NCBI GenBank assembly: GCA_029013165.1
Contig: JAQXMV010000052.1
Location: 1-6,246 of the forward strand
From: Oscillospiraceae bacterium
Lineage (GTDB): Bacteria > Bacillota > Clostridia > Oscillospirales > Acutalibacteraceae
Length of the DNA stretch: 6,246 nucleotides
Reading direction: 5' to 3'
Shown here piece by piece: positions 6,194-6,246 of this stretch. The stretch's first letter is position 1. The number at the start of each line of letters is the position of its first letter. Made by a program: the position numbers and the translations under genes. Below the pieces are notes generated by a model. That model did no database searches. It was not told the DNA's origin and worked only from the letters and a program-made list of their open reading frames with translations.

Positions 6194-6204
6194 AATTTTT
6201 TTCA

Positions 6205-6210
6205 CTCCTT
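6205..6210 (-). promoter_or_regulatory. Ribosome binding site of the hydrolase gene, fixes its start
   Basis: AAGGAG on the minus strand is followed by an A-rich 11-base spacer and the ATG at 6193. The in-frame GTG at 6205 overlaps the Shine-Dalgarno itself, so the longer 539-residue version beginning there is unlikely. The spacer is longer than ideal but no other in-frame start lies between. Confidence 0.8.
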
Positions 6211-6236
6211 GTTTTTCATGTAAAAACTGTAAGTAA

Positions 6237-6245
6237 ATTATACCA
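6237..6245 (-). promoter_or_regulatory. Extended -10 promoter element for the hydrolase gene (-35 outside window)
   Basis: On the minus strand the sequence is TGGTATAAT: a perfect TATAAT at 6242-6237 preceded by the TG-n of an extended -10 element. Transcription would start near 6230, giving a leader of about 37 bases. The -35 region lies beyond the right edge and cannot be judged. Confidence 0.72.
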
Positions 6246-6246
6246 T

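Overview
The window looks like chromosomal DNA from an endospore-forming Firmicute, most likely an anaerobic gut clostridium of the Oscillospiraceae/Ruminococcaceae kind. The reasons are a complete spoVAC-spoVAD-spoVAE core operon, a DUF1015 gene beside a long AlaX-type editing protein, strong AGGAG-type ribosome binding sites, and roughly balanced GC content. The lineage is inferred from gene content, not from a marker gene. I see no mobile elements, CRISPR arrays, tRNAs or rRNAs. Gene density is high and no gene-free stretch reaches 300 bases.

Layout. (1) Bases 1-2392, minus strand: a two-gene operon. It is read from a near-perfect housekeeping promoter (TTGACA-17-TAAAAT) through a DUF1015 protein into an alanyl-tRNA editing protein (AlaX with DHHA1), which runs off the left edge and is probably only a short way from its stop. 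(2) Bases 2393-2515: a compact divergent promoter region with the sigma-A-type promoter pointing left and a candidate forespore sigma-G promoter pointing right. (3) Bases 2516-4525, plus strand: spoVAC, spoVAD, a previously hidden 54-codon GTG-start gene for a cysteine-rich single-span membrane peptide, then spoVAE. (4) Bases 4538-4580: an 18-bp hairpin acting as a shared terminator between convergent genes. (5) Bases 4586-6193, minus strand: a secreted lipase-like alpha/beta hydrolase whose nucleophile elbow reads G-R-C-M-G, with cysteine where serine is usual. Its ribosome binding site and an extended -10 promoter lie at the right edge.

How the genes work together. SpoVAC, SpoVAD and SpoVAE form the core of the dipicolinic acid (Ca-DPA) channel that loads DPA into the forespore and releases it at germination. 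The small membrane peptide sits between spoVAD and spoVAE with its own Shine-Dalgarno and almost touches both neighbours, so it should be co-made with the channel; it is the most interesting item here. The left operon pairs a Ser-tRNA(Ala)-clearing enzyme with a family often found near serine biosynthesis genes, which suggests a serine link. The hydrolase appears to be an independent transcription unit.
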